A DNA stretch of 64,000 nucleotides from Ascaphus truei (Eukaryota; Chordata; Amphibia; Anura; Ascaphidae): contig CM071568.1 of assembly GCA_036426205.1 (NCBI GenBank), positions 51,682,040 through 51,746,039 of the forward strand. Reading direction: 5' to 3'. Positions 11,651-22,576 of this stretch are shown piece after piece. The position numbers and the translations under genes are program-made. The notes beneath the pieces were generated by a model that did no database searches, was not told the DNA's origin, and was given only the letters and a program-made list of their open reading frames with translations. Each line of letters opens with the position of its first letter. Position 1 is the first letter of the stretch.

Positions 11651-14475
11651 TGAATTATCTTCAACTCTTTGGGGATAATTCTATATCCACCAAAGCGGCA
11701 ATGGGGATTTTCGGCCTCAAACAGCTTTGGGGTATTTAGACAAAGTCCTTTGGTCTTAAATATAGAGTTGCCTTTTATAAATTCTATGTAACAGTTGTAT
11801 TGTGATTCAAAGGTATTATGTGTCTTTCATACATGGTTTAATTAGACATTTGTAAAGACTTCATTGCTTTTGGTGTGCTGTCTGATAAAAGGGAGAAATT
11901 GGCAGTACAGTATGTGATCACACACCTGCATGATGGCTGTATATGCTTCAGAAAAGTGAGAGATGAAGCGGGAAAAGGACTCCACCAAAATTGTTTCCTA
12001 GTGAATCTGGTGCCCTCACTCCCTATGCAATATATTCTTTATAATACATGCAAATTGATTATACTATGACTCTAAATTCCCAATGTCATATATTGGTTCA
12101 TGACACTGACAAGATGATTTGACATATGATTGTAATGATTTTTAATGGTTGTTTAATATTTATTTGTTTAGATGTCTTTTGGGCTGCAGTATGGGAAGTG
12201 CTATTAATGATAAGCGCACTGTTAATTGTATTGCCCTTGTACAATATTCATTATAGAGTTTCTTTTTTTATGTGAAGGACTTTGCGTGATGCATATATTA
12301 ATTATGCGCCGCTTTTTGGGATTTATCCCACCTTTCTACATATATTAATTATGTATCAGCTTTTTCGAATGTAAGGGCATATAATTACGTGTAGGAATGG
12401 CCCTTTTTTTCTTGTTGATATGTTTGACTTTGGTTATAGTATTTTAATATTCATATTATATTAATTTTACTGAAAACAAATACTGTAATGGCGCCCGATG
12501 TTAATATAAACAATGTGACAATTCACATACAATAAGGTACAAATGTTGCTAATGCAACCATACAGTATACTGTGATCAAACGAGAATGTCTTGTTGATAC
12601 AACCATGAAAATGTCCTGACTTGGAATTGTACCTTATTGTATGTGAATTGCCACATTGTTTATAACTTCAGGCGCCGTTCAGCACAGTGTTTCTTTAACT
12701 GACCAGTGCTGTCAGATTAACTGTTTGGCAGCCATTGTAATACACTACACTAATTGAGGTTAAGTGTATAGTATCTAGTGTACAATCTCAGTCACTTTTT
12801 TTCACTACGCTGCACAATTCTTTCTTTTTATATTAATGTTACTGCGTTTGTGTACTTGTACAATTTATCCGTATCTTACATTATTAAACCTTTAATCCTT
12901 GCCAGAAGAGTTAGCCCCTCTGTTCAGTGTCAGTGCTTTTGCAGGAGACCTGGAATTGGAGGACTACCAGCTCTATATATACACCTCACCACACTGCAAC
13001 GCATAAATGTCTTCCAAGCACAATCTTGACTGGAAATTAAGAAAAATTCCAATAAGCTTCCAGTTATTGCCACTGCTGGAGACAGAAAACTGGGTTTTAT
13101 GGACAATTTGGTCTCACTCGTATTGGTGGTTATTATGTTCTAAGTGCTAATAACACCAAGTGCAATATAAAAAACAACACAATACAATAAATCACACAAA
13201 GCCAACCACATTGCAAAAGCCCCTTTAATATAATGCAGATGCAGTTGTGCATCACATACAAATGAGGACTCTGTTCCTAAATAGAATTATTTTGTTGTAA
13301 TAGTTCAACACCTTTTGAAATTACTAATTATATCTAATCATGCGTACTTAATACATCACGTTTGAACAAAATACTGCCATTTACATTGGCACATTTCTTA
13401 TAATCTGTGTTGTTTAAACCTGTGTCACTCCATAATCTGCAATGGAGTAATTGATCAATAAAGCATAAAATTCTTACGTCATAGTTACTTTTAAAGTGTA
13501 TTGTTTGGATATACGCAGCTTTTAAAGCAAAGCCTGTGTAAAACAGCAGGCTAAAGCATACAGAGATGCTCGTTAAAGTGGATAAGAAGCAAAAAGTAAC
13601 ACACTGTGAGAGCTGATTTTATTTACATGTCATTACCCAGAATCCCTGGCTGCAGTGGAAGCACTGTATGCTGCATGTTGCGTGATTATGGAGTCAGACA
13701 AGTTTGGAGACATGTGTGAGACATGTGAATGTGCTCATAACTGTACATTTTCGTTATTAGTATTTTCCTCTAAACGGTGGAAGGTTTTTGTCACTTTTTC
13801 TCTCACCATCATTTGTGTGCTTGCCTAGTGGTTACAAATCTATTCAAATATTATTTTCAGACACACAAGCAGGAGGATACTGTATGTTTAAAAAAAGCTA
13901 CTCATATTTTGGTCATACCAATTATCCAGACCTTGGTGATGTATCAATTGTTATATCATTGTGATACATGCTCTTATCCTAGATTCCTTGACATTTTCTC
14001 AGACAACATTGTTTTTATTTGAATCTTTGAATATACCACAGGCATACTTCTATTTTTAGTACACAGATCTGCAGTTTGTGTTACTATACAGTATAGTGCC
14101 ACTCATAGAGCTACCAACTCTTACCTTTCAATACCCTTTGGGCTGTTTATTATATCAGCCATTGATGATTCTTTTGACCATTTTATGTGCCTTTGTCCTC
14201 ATGGTATATTTGTATTATCAGTTGTGAGTCCCCCTCCTCTTTTATATTTCTCTCCCCCTGTTTTTAATTTACAATAATACATTTTGCATTTACAACTTTA
14301 TTCTTGGTATGCCCGTGTGCTTTAATATAAGGATACTTCTTTGTTATGCTATACATTTATTATCCTTGAGCACCACTGTCTATAGATATTTTATCATACA
14401 CTTAGGACAGTTTTTGGGCAATAGTTACGGATTGTGTTGATGCGGTATACTTTGTGTTTTCTGTCATATATATAT
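11651..14475. other. AT-rich spacer, no recognised gene
   Basis: Apart from the MITE at 12473-12697, nothing here could be assigned. Short open frames (for example 13777-14022) look accidental. Around 13635-13680 the sequence CATTACCCAGAATCCCTGGC resembles an old dispersed repeat, but no ends were found. The right edge runs into a TA microsatellite at about 14464-14475 that precedes the next element. Confidence 0.5.
12473..12697. mobile_element. ~225-bp palindromic MITE
   Basis: Left and right halves are inverted repeats. AACAATGTGACAATTCACAT with the following ACAATAAGGTACAA (about 12510-12543) pairs with TTGTACCTTATTGTATGTGA and ATTGCCACATTGTTTATAA (about 12627-12665). GGCGCC lies at both ends (12490-12495 and 12671-12676), and weaker pairing continues outwards through ACTGT/ACAGT. 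The arms are about 70 bp each. The structure is a non-autonomous inverted-repeat element; no target duplication was confirmed and the superfamily is unknown. Confidence 0.72.
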
Positions 14476-14529
14476 ACAGTGTTCGACAAATCACCCAAAA
14501 ATCTACTCGCCCAACCAAAAAATCTACTC

Positions 14530-14632
14530 GCCACCTAGTCCCGCCCCCAACCCGCCCCTAGCCCCGCCCCCAACCCGCCCCAACCCCGCCCCTAGTCCCG
14601 CCCCCAACCCTAGTCCCGCCCCCAGCCCCGCT
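14530..14632. repeat. C-rich minisatellite (CCCGCCCC units)
   Basis: Short units of the form CCCGCCCCYARC repeat about nine times next to the left terminus of the host element. The minus strand has regular G-runs and could form G-quadruplexes. Unit spacing is 10-15 bp with small variation. Confidence 0.75.
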
Positions 14633-14743
14633 TTAAAATAAAATATATTAATAAATTCCTAGTCAGAACATTCGTTTTTGACATAAATGTATTTATTGTA
14701 TTACATTATACTACAATTTGTCCTTGTTACGTGTGTGTGTGTA

Positions 14744-15103
14744 CTGCTGCGGCCGAGTTTATTCGAGCATTTGCCCGTTCTCGGCCGCAGCAGTAAACTG
14801 GCGCGCGCCGGAGGGTGCCGGGCGCGCGCCGAAGCAGCGGAAGAGCGCCCTCCGATCGGGGCGCTCTCCCTCCCGCTGCCGGGTCCGCCGGGTCCCCCGG
14901 AACCCCCTGCCGCCGTCCCCCACATCGCGGGACACCAGTGCTCCCTCGGGGAGCCCTGGATGCGCATGCAGGGGGCGCAGGCTCCCGATGACACGTGACC
15001 GCGCGTCGGTGACGCGCGGCACGCCGAGGGGCGGCCACTAGCAAGCCGGGAAATCTCCCGGCTTTCGGAACCGGCCACACTTTAATAAAGTGTGTCGGTA
15101 GTG
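14744..15103. mobile_element. GC-rich second copy of the TA-flanked MITE family
   Basis: Flanking TA dinucleotides (14742-14743 and 15104-15105) lie inside a GTGTGTG context on both sides, so the microsatellite target can be read. The right end TTAATAAAGTGTGTCGGTAG matches the right end of the MITE at 5724-6118, and the left end shares GAGTTTATTCGAGCA. The core is very GC- and CpG-rich, unlike the AT-rich first copy, with local hairpins such as CTGCTGCGGCCGAG paired with CTCGGCCGCAGCAG. Overlapping open frames on both strands are a composition effect. Confidence 0.7.
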
Positions 15104-15427
15104 TATGTGTGTGTAAATGTCGGATCTAGAAATAAAAGCCAAGGGTAAAAGGGTACGATAGACAGCACTCTGATGATGTTAAATTAATGCAATTGCAGGG
15201 TGCACGGAACCAAAAGGGGACCCTTATTCCCCTATATAGTACTAACAAATCTACGTAAGTAGATCACTGTCACAGCACTCACTGTCTAATGGCTAAATGA
15301 TGAAAACAGTTGTAATGCAAAATAAACATTTAATAATAAAAAAAACAGAAATAAATCAAATGTGTTTGCAGAAACCAGTATCACAAATGGGCATGTCAGC
15401 AATCCACACGAGCACAAGGAGCAGACC

Positions 15428-15475
15428 ACAGGGTTTGATTACTGTCTTCATACAGGGTTTGATTACTGTCTGCAT
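15428..15475 (+). repeat. Tandem duplication of 24 bp
   Basis: Two adjacent copies of a 24-bp unit starting ACAGGGTTTGATTACTGTCT differ at one base. About 15485-15660 holds a second, imperfect duplication of roughly 105 bp that starts TTGACTGTTGTGGA and TTGACTGTAGTGGA. Confidence 0.8.
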
Positions 15476-15762
15476 TTGCTATTGCCATTGACTGTTGTGG
15501 ACTCCTGGTGCTTCTTTGCAAGCTGCTTTCTTGCAGGCTGTGTTCAGCCTTTACTGTACCATTGCCCACAGTTTCTTGTAGTACTTGAACTACTGACATT
15601 GACTGTAGTGGATTCTTGCTGCCCTGCTATTAGCTGTTGAGCTGTATTTAGCCTACACTGTATGTTTGCTATCTATTTTGAGGTTTGTCTGATTTGACCA
15701 GTTATAGGGGAAGGGAGGCTTAGGGAAGTACCTCTGGGACCTTTTGAACCAAGGGGAATGGG

Positions 15763-15793
15763 CCAGATGAAGAGGTAGTCCCTCGAAACGTTG
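15763..15793 (+). ncRNA. Hammerhead-ribozyme-like relic
   Basis: The sequence CAGATGA, then AGAGG-TAGT-CCCTC, then GAAAC resembles a hammerhead core: CTGATGA with one change, a stem II with GAGG/CCTC pairing, and the GAAA box followed by CGTTG. The changed second core position should abolish cleavage. No stem I partner was identified. It lies inside the inverted-repeat segment, not next to a recognised PLE protein. Confidence 0.32.
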
Positions 15794-16355
15794 CCCCCCT
15801 AGCATACCTGCCGTTCTCCGTTTTTTGTGTATATTCCTTGTGTTTTAAGTTTTTTCCCCTTTTCCTTTCCCCCCCCCCCCCACCCCTCACTTTGTGACAT
15901 GCCCATTTGTGATACTGGTTTCTGCAAACACATTTGATTTATTTCTGTTTTTTTTTATTATTAAATGTTTATTTTGCATTACAACTGTTTTCATCATTTA
16001 GCCATTAGACAGTGAGTGCTGGTACTTACGTAGATTTGTTAGAAATAAAAGCCAGGTGTAAATGACTAGTTTCCTGAACCCCTTAACCAGTGTCTGGATG
16101 TCCCCGCTTCACAATATCTAAAGCAGCAATCCCGCCTGGAATCTTACCTGATCCGCAGTCCCTCAATGTCCAGGTACCCTCATTTCCGCAATGTTATACA
16201 TTGGAGGGGATGTGTTCCCTACCTCTCTTCTGGGTTAGGGGGATTCCGATGTCTTCCGTGTGAAGCTTCAGTCAGATCTGGAAGAAAGCAGTATAGGTTA
16301 TTTCGGTGTAGTATAGGGCAGTTAAGATATATAGGGTAAATAAGATATCCAGATC

Positions 16356-16680
16356 GAGAGTGTGAGAGCGAGAGAGTGTGAGAGAGAGAGTTTGTGAGAG
16401 AGAGAGTGTGAGAGAGAGAAAGTGTGAGAGAGAGAGTGTGGGAGATAGAGAGAGTGTGGGAGAGAGAGTGGGAGAGAGAGAGAGTGAGAGAGTGTGGGAG
16501 AGAGAGGGAGAGAGAGAGAGCGTGGGAGAGAGAGAGAGAGAGAGAGAGAGTGTGGGAGAGAGAGAGTGTGGGAGAGAGAGAGTGTGAGAGAGAGAGAGAG
16601 TGTGGGAAAGAGAGAGAGAGTGTGGGAGAGAGAGAGAGTGTGGGAGAGAGAGTGTGGGAGAGACACAGAGGAGAGAGGGT
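16356..16680 (+). repeat. GAGAGAGTGTGGGA microsatellite/minisatellite
   Basis: About 325 bp of AG-rich units (GAGAGAGTGTGGGA and GAGAGAGAGTGTGAGA variants). Long open frames on both strands through it are composition artefacts with no protein meaning. Confidence 0.95.
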
Positions 16681-16689
16681 GGGTGATAC

Positions 16690-17460
16690 ACACACACACA
16701 CAGAGGGTGGGTGATACACAGAGAGAGAGAGGGTGGTTGGCTGACTGGGTGGCTGGCTGACTGGGTGGCTGGCTGACTGGGTGGGTGGCTGACTGGGTGG
16801 TTAGCTGACTGTGTGGGTGACTGACAGTGAGTGAGTGAGTGACTGGGTGAGTGAGTGACTGGGTGAGTGACTGACTGGGTGAGTGGGTGACTGACTGGGT
16901 GAGTGGGTGACTGACTGGGTGATTGGATGACTGACTGGGTGAGTGGGTGACTGACTGGGTGAGTGGGTGACTGACTGGGTGAGTGGGTGACTGACTGGGT
17001 GAATGGGTGACTCACTGGGTGAATGGGTGACTAACTGGGTGAATGGGTGACTGACTGGGTGAATGGGTGACTGACTGGGTGAATGGGTGACTGACTGGGT
17101 GAGTGACAGGGTGAGTGAGTGACTGGGTGAGTGAGTGACTGACTGGGTTACTGAGTGACTGGGTGAGTGGGTTACTGAGTGACTGGGTGTGTGAGTGACT
17201 GGGTGTGTGAGTGGCTGGGTGTGTGAGTGACTGGGTGACTGGCTGACTGGGTGTGTGAGTGNNNNNNNNNNNNNNNNNNNNNNNNNNNNNNNNNNNNNNN
17301 NNNNNNNNNNNNNNNNNNNNNNNNNNNNNNGTGTGTGATGAGATGAAGGGTGACTGATGAGCTGGACGGGGGGTAACGAGATAGGGGTTGATGGCTGACT
17401 GAAGGGTGGACTGGCTGACTAAGAATGGTGAAGTGACTGACTGGGGGGGGGGTGACTGGA
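16690..17460 (+). repeat. GTGACTGACTGGGTGA minisatellite array with gap
   Basis: Units of 16-20 bp built from GTGACTGACTGGGTGA, with GAGTGG, GAATGG or GGTTACT variants, repeat many times from about 16735; a short ACACAC run starts the segment. A block near 16860-17100 has a regular 20-bp higher-order pattern. The array is interrupted by Ns at 17262-17330 and continues, decayed, to about 17460. The same unit occurs in the partial copy at 50240-50720. Spurious open frames cross the array. Confidence 0.93.
17262..17330. other. Assembly gap (69 N)
   Basis: A run of 69 Ns lies inside the minisatellite, so the true array length is unknown. Confidence 0.99.
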
Positions 17461-17579
17461 CTGGGGTGGGTGGACCATGACTTGGGTAGAATGGGACCAA
17501 AACATTAGAATAACTGTTGACAGCATAAAAAAAAATGTGTACGAGACAGGGATGGGCGGGGAAGTACACCTCCCGGTGC

Positions 17580-18165
17580 CCACACACTCTGCACACACAA
17601 CACACGCACACATGACCCCACACCCAGGGCGGCATACACACACCAAACCAAATAGCATAACAACACCACCCCACATGAACAACCACACACATACAACACA
17701 CAAACACACACCCACACAATACACAAACACACATCAAAACAACACGACAAACACAAACACACACACCCTACATACACCACACAACACAAGACCACACAAC
17801 AACACACACACAACAAACACACACACACACACACACACAACACACCGCATACATACATACACACACCCATAATACACACCACCACACACACACACACACA
17901 CACACACACCACACCACACACACACACACGACTACAGTCACACCACCATAGACACACACCACACACACACAACACCACGATACACACACACACCATACAC
18001 ACACAACCACCACATGACATACACATACACACCCTTGCATACACACACACACCCAGCATACACACACACCACCATGCATACACACACACACACCATACAC
18101 ACATCACACACAACACACCCACAACCACACACACACACCCAACAACAACACACACACACACGCAG
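17580..18165 (+). repeat. CA-rich low-complexity tract
   Basis: About 585 bp of CACA and ACCACA words with few G residues. The cysteine- and valine-rich open frames on the opposite strand are artefacts. The tract separates the minisatellite from the GC-rich units and has the same place in the 50.8-50.96 kb copy. Confidence 0.95.
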
Positions 18166-18231
18166 GGATGTGAAGAGGAAAAGGCCGCCGACGAGATGCC
18201 GAGCACCACCCACGGCCCCGCTCGCCCCCCA

Positions 18232-18500
18232 TGACCATCTCCAGCCCGCGTGGGAAGCCGGGACAGGGAGAGAAGGGGGAGACACCCTACTCCATCTCCT
18301 AGCCGCGCGGGGATCGGCGGGAAGTCGGGGTAAGCGGGCGACAGAGAGGGGGGGGGGACGCAACCCCCAAACCATCTCCTGCCCGCGCGGGGATCTGGCG
18401 GAAAGTCGGGGTAACGGGGACAGGGAGAGAAGGGGGAAGGGGGGGGGAACACCCCCCTACCATCTCCGTGCCCCGCGCGGGAAGCGGGGAGTATAGGTTG
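18232..18500 (+). repeat. GC-rich minisatellite of ~60-90-bp units
   Basis: Units start near 18236, 18292, 18378 and 18462 with CCATCTCC, followed by GCGCGGGGATCGGCGGGAAG and GGGGACAGGGAGAGAAGGGG. Related units occur at 51048-51215, where the spacing is 63-80 bp. This is a hallmark of the CAGTGTTCGAC-type element. The downstream sequence with AAGATGGAGGATTGGAGAG is also shared between the two copies. Confidence 0.85.
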
Positions 18501-18759
18501 CTGCTTGCATGGAAGAGCAGAAGGGGCCGCAAGATGGAGGATTGGAGAGTACTTACTCTCCAACAGATCTCCGGGCAGAAGAAGAATGGGGCGATCGTTG
18601 GGGGCGGGAGCTCATATAGAGCCTGGCCCGCGCGATCGCCCACAAAGCCTGTGCTGCTTGGGACAATATTACTCGCCCGGAGGTTAAATCCTCTCGCCCC
18701 GGGGTGTAAATGTAGGATTGTCGAACAACTTGAATATATATATATAATCAGGTCCCCTC

Positions 18760-19770
18760 TGGCTTTATTAATCCCCCTCCCTGTAGTTTAGCTCTGCTGC
18801 GTTGGGAGGTTTGCGGGCCGGTTGCGGGGGCTGGTGTGTGTGCGTATGAATTCAGGAGCTCCAGCGGGTGGCAGTGGGAGTGAGTATGGCGAACGGTCGC
18901 CGGAGCTCGGCGGCTCCTCGTAGGGCGCCGCAATGTTGAGGTGCGTGCGCACTCCGGACAGTCCGCATGCTCAAGAAAAGTTGCGGAGGCCATTACTCAA
19001 GTTGCCGCATGATGCGCAGGAGTTGGCGCACGCGGGGTGGTGATAGAGGAATAAGCTCCGTGGGGACTACAAGCCCCCATAATGGCATAGGGGCTTGCTA
19101 CACTGATGACAACAGATCACAATAGGGCTGAGAGGAACTACTGCTACGGATTGATACATTTTGCGAGTGTGAGAGGACAAGTCAGTCGGTGCTGAAAAAG
19201 ATTAGGGAAGGTTGTGGGTGCCGGGGTCCGTGACCCTCTGCATTTACGCCAGATATTCCCCAAAGCCCCAGCTAGGCTCTGACTCACGTAAAGCTTGTGG
19301 CTGCTTTAGGGACAGGCCCATTATGGTAGGGTACTCTCCCATTAGCCATTTGGTAGTCAGGGACACAGCTGCCACGGTGCACGACCTGCAGGTGGGATCT
19401 GGGACCAGAAGCTCACAACAGGACACTGGAAGACTATTCTGACGGTGACTGAGACTCTTTTCCACCAATGTCACGCAAGTGACACAGACGACAACGGGGT
19501 GCTACCACTCCCACTCCTCAGAAGGAATCTGGATGGGATGCGGTTGCAGTACCGTGAAAGACAGAGACATCTGGAAATTGCGGGGAGACAAATTACCAGT
19601 GAACCATCCTCCTAATATCCACCGAGTGCAGCTGTTGTGGTATTTCGTGTATTTGATACACGTAAATGCGAATGTTCATATTTTTGATGTACGCAGAATA
19701 TTACCTTTATAACTAAAAATACTTTTGATATTACATTCACCATTTGACGCTTTTTTCTTGTTTCCTATCT
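18760..19770 (+). mobile_element. Pseudo-LTR-like repeat, copy B (left flank of PLE-1)
   Basis: This block matches copy A (10404-11650) in its first part and copy C (36100-36700) in its last part. Words shared with copy C include ACGACAACG, GTACCGTGAAAG, CTAATATCCACC and the near-palindrome GTATTTCGTGTATTTGATAC followed by ACG. Copies B and C bracket the Penelope-like coding relics in the same orientation, as expected for the pseudo-LTR structure of PLEs. The copies differ by many indels. A promoter role for the repeat is possible but not shown. Confidence 0.62.
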
Positions 19771-21103
19771 TTAGTTCGCGGGAGTGCAGAGCCACTACTT
19801 TATCATTGCAGCATACGCCAACACCAACGGTTTGTATGGTTTAAATATTTCACTACTTCACAGTAGGGTTTTGCCCTTTATATCGTGTGTTCAGTGTAAT
19901 AACGATTGTAGGGGTATTATTTTGTTAACTGTGTTTCACTTTAGACATAGTTTATACACAATTGAGTTGTTTTTTGGGTTGCAACTTATTTCTTGTCTAT
20001 TGCTCACTTTGCTCTTGTTTGTGCTTGCACTTTAATTCCTTAGTTGTAGTTAAACTGTGTACATCATCTTTCCACTAAAATTGTGTGGGGTTTGGTCAAT
20101 TGCATGGGCCAAACGGTAGGGGACACTTTAGCCTCCTCTTTTCAGAGGAGGTTTGAACATGTTTCGTTCTGATTCTATTGGAAATCCTCTGTTAAGGATC
20201 ATTTTAAAACCCTAGAAAAATTATTATGAATGAAAACAAACTATGGTTATAAAAAAGGACTTTACGCAAAGTTATATTGATGCAAAAAAATTCCGAGAGG
20301 CCACGAGTCCTAAAAACCTACTTTTGGTAGAGAAAATGCACATTTTATGCAAGAATGGAATAGGATTTAGATGATTGTCAATGGACCTATGCGTTGATTA
20401 TTTTTTTAAATGAGCCGTACGATTTAGAATCTAGAGAAGGATATTCTTGAGACCATAGAAAACTCTTGAGCCATGTGATAGGCAATGATTGCTCTGAGTT
20501 AACATTGATCTCCAGAGTAAACTTGGAAAAGAAGAGGAAGAGCTTTTAAAGGGGAAGCATAATACATTTTGCGTGACAAAGTGAGACTATGTAAACAATA
20601 GACAAGGGATTGGGCTAAGAAGAGGAGAGAGGGAGGTAGTGGGTCATTGCCTACATTCCCAACTCCAGGGATAAGTCCAATTCTCTCATTCTAGGCAGGA
20701 AAATCCCCGCATGACCAGGCGGGGTCACGTGGAAATTTTCAAGATAATCAGTGATAATAAACAATACAAAGAGAGAATATTCCAATTATCAATATGACAT
20801 CATGTTCGTAACACCGAATAGAGAGGTAAAAAACTACATTAGAGATTTTAACCTAACTTAGGTCTAACCCCTATCAAACATAAGAATACTAAGGAATATA
20901 CTACAACTGAAGAGAGCCTCACCCACACTCTCCCAAAGTTGTATCTTTCAGGTGGTAAATGTAGTATTTATTCAAGTCCCAGGCGCGTTCATTAACCATC
21001 TTTTTTAGAATTGGTCAAAACGAGATTGGCACCACCATAGAAAAGGAGTGAAGTCAAAGGATATTGCCAAGATACTTCTCCCAGCCAGAAGAGAAAAAAA
21101 TCT

Positions 21104-22575
21104 TTGTCAGAAGAGGGAATTAGAGGTGGGGCCAATCTCAAAAAGAAAAAAGCGTCATCAAGAAGGGTCTCCCCAATAAAGGAAAGGAATTTCAATCTCT
21201 CAACTAGCATTTTGACACAAGATCAAATCAAAGTGCTGGGTAGAGGATTGACCTTTTCACGGTCCTGTGGACCAAATTCAGTTCAATTGTTTCAAGGACC
21301 TACAAAAGTTTACGCGAAATTAAACTTAAAATAAATTTTCTTAAAAGTGAGATTGAATCTGCCCTGTTGTACAAAAAACCTTAAGTGTACCAGCTATTTC
21401 CTCAGTTCAAATTCTGTAACTGTTATAAGCATACGCCTTTCAAGCTCAGTCAAAAATTTTATCCAGCACAATCAAAAGGCCATCACATAGACACATTTTT
21501 TACAGTAGTAAATAATGAACTCATAGCCTGCACGGATTTCGACATGGGTGAATCAGACAGAATTTAAATGTAAAGGAAAATCTTGCCCTTAAATGCTTAG
21601 AGACAATAAAGATCTATAAGACAAGGACGGACAAGGGGGGGGGGGAGTGGTACTGCAGAGTGCAGGGACTCTGAGAGAGAAGCCCACCAGACTACTGCAT
21701 GACACCTCCTTTATAAGAAACTAAGTGAGGATCCACCTTGGAATTTCAGGTTTTGTTGAAAAGACTTCTAGAGAAGCTGTTTCCCAGTTCGTTATTTCAA
21801 ATGTTGAAATTCTCATTTCTTTATCCAGCTTTCCAAGAATACTAATTTCTAATCATTTACCTAAAATACATAAATCTATTGTTGACCCTCCAGGAAGACC
21901 TATTGTATCAGGGATTCAGTCTCTGACCGCTAATGTATCCCAATATGTCGATTTTTTCCTTCAGTCCTAGTGAGGTAAACTACCTTCCTACCTCAAAGAT
22001 TCCACCGACGTATATAACTCTATTTCAGTCCTTGAATGGAGAGCAAGTTACAGATGGTGACTTGTGAATCAAAGCTTTATATACCCATTATCCCCACCAC
22101 TAAAGGTTTAGAGATGTTGTTGACTCTTGTAGGAGACGAGATCATATTACATCCCAAATAGGGGAGTTTTATTCTGAAATCAATTGATTTCATACTCAAA
22201 ACATAATTATGTTATGTTTCTCAGGAATTCTACATACAGGGTTGCGGAACAGCGACGGGTACTCGTTTGCCCCAAATTTCCACAAACCTGTATGTGGAGG
22301 ACTGGGAGAGTCAACTTCATGGGGCCAATAACCCATTACTAAAACACATCATCATGTGCGCCGCTACAAATGGAATGTCCTGTGTGTGGGGACGGGATCT
22401 TGAGTCGGTCATCGTTTGTGTCCTTTATTAATGTTAACGATTATAACCTATTTTTACGCATCATACTGACAAAGGGGTAATCGAGTATTTAGACCTCAAG
22501 TATTCTCCACATCTGATGGGATGGTTTGTTAACAGAAACTTTCTTTACGGAAGTAGACACAAATAATTTATTAAT
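21104..22575 (+). pseudogene. PLE-1 N-terminal and reverse transcriptase relic
   Basis: PLE proteins join a telomerase-like RT to a C-terminal GIY-YIG nuclease. Seen here: NFNLSTSILTQDQIKVLGRG (21188-21247) from the conserved N-terminal block; KFYPAQSKGHHIDTFFTVVN (about 21450-21510); the strongest signature, LPKIHKSIVDPPGRPIVSGI (about 21858-21915) with TANVSQYVDFFLQ; a motif A relic with LYIPIIP (about 22075); GTRFAPN-like words (about 22260); RRYKWNVLCVWG (about 22360), where the usual RRYIDD box has lost both aspartates; and TFFTEVDTNNLL (22535-22575), the end of the RT thumb region. Frame changes occur about every 50-150 bases. The catalytic box is destroyed, so the element is dead. The N-terminal start cannot be placed. 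Confidence 0.82.
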
Positions 22576-22576
22576 G

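Larger units (their letters stand above)
15126..16061. repeat. 801-bp inverted-repeat segment between 22-bp direct repeats
   Basis: The left arm (15241-15396) and right arm (15895-16041) are reverse complements; the ends begin CTAACAAATCTACGTAAGTA. Outside them, AGAAATAAAAGCCAAGGGTA (15128) and AGAAATAAAAGCCAGGTGTA (16040) are near-identical direct repeats that could be a long target duplication or part of the unit. The centre holds tandem duplications and a hammerhead-like motif. The arms each contain an A-rich or T-rich run. It is probably a nested non-autonomous element; the superfamily is not known. Confidence 0.62.
14476..18733. mobile_element. Non-autonomous DNA element with CAGTGTTCGAC-type termini
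   Basis: The left end reads ACAGTGTTCGACAAATC after a TATATATA run. The right end, read inward, is CAAGTTGTTCGACAATCC followed inside by a CGAG-rich segment, again next to a TA run (18733-18747). The two ends are imperfect inverted repeats, each followed inward by CTACTCGCC or GGGCGAG words, which supports one element. The interior is low-complexity DNA: a CCCGCCCC array, a nested TA MITE, an 800-bp inverted-repeat segment, GAGA and GTGACTGACTGG arrays with an assembly gap, a CA-rich tract and a GC-rich minisatellite. A partial copy with the same order (GTGACTGACTGG array, CA tract, GC minisatellite, GATTGTCGAACATTG end) lies at 50240-51525. No transposase was found. Insertion into TA repeats suggests a TA-targeting enzyme. 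Confidence 0.68.

Noticed and set aside
14701..15080. Overlapping GC-rich open frames on both strands
   Set aside because: They lie inside the CpG-rich MITE copy; stop codons are rare there because of base composition.
16735..17260. Regular direct repeats that might suggest a CRISPR array
   Set aside because: Units are contiguous with no unique spacers and sit in an animal genome context; this is a minisatellite.
16219..18563. Open frames of 150-350 codons rich in Ser/Leu/His or Val/Cys
   Set aside because: They run through AG, GTGACTGACTGG and CA arrays on several frames at once. The length comes from the repeat units and not from coding selection.
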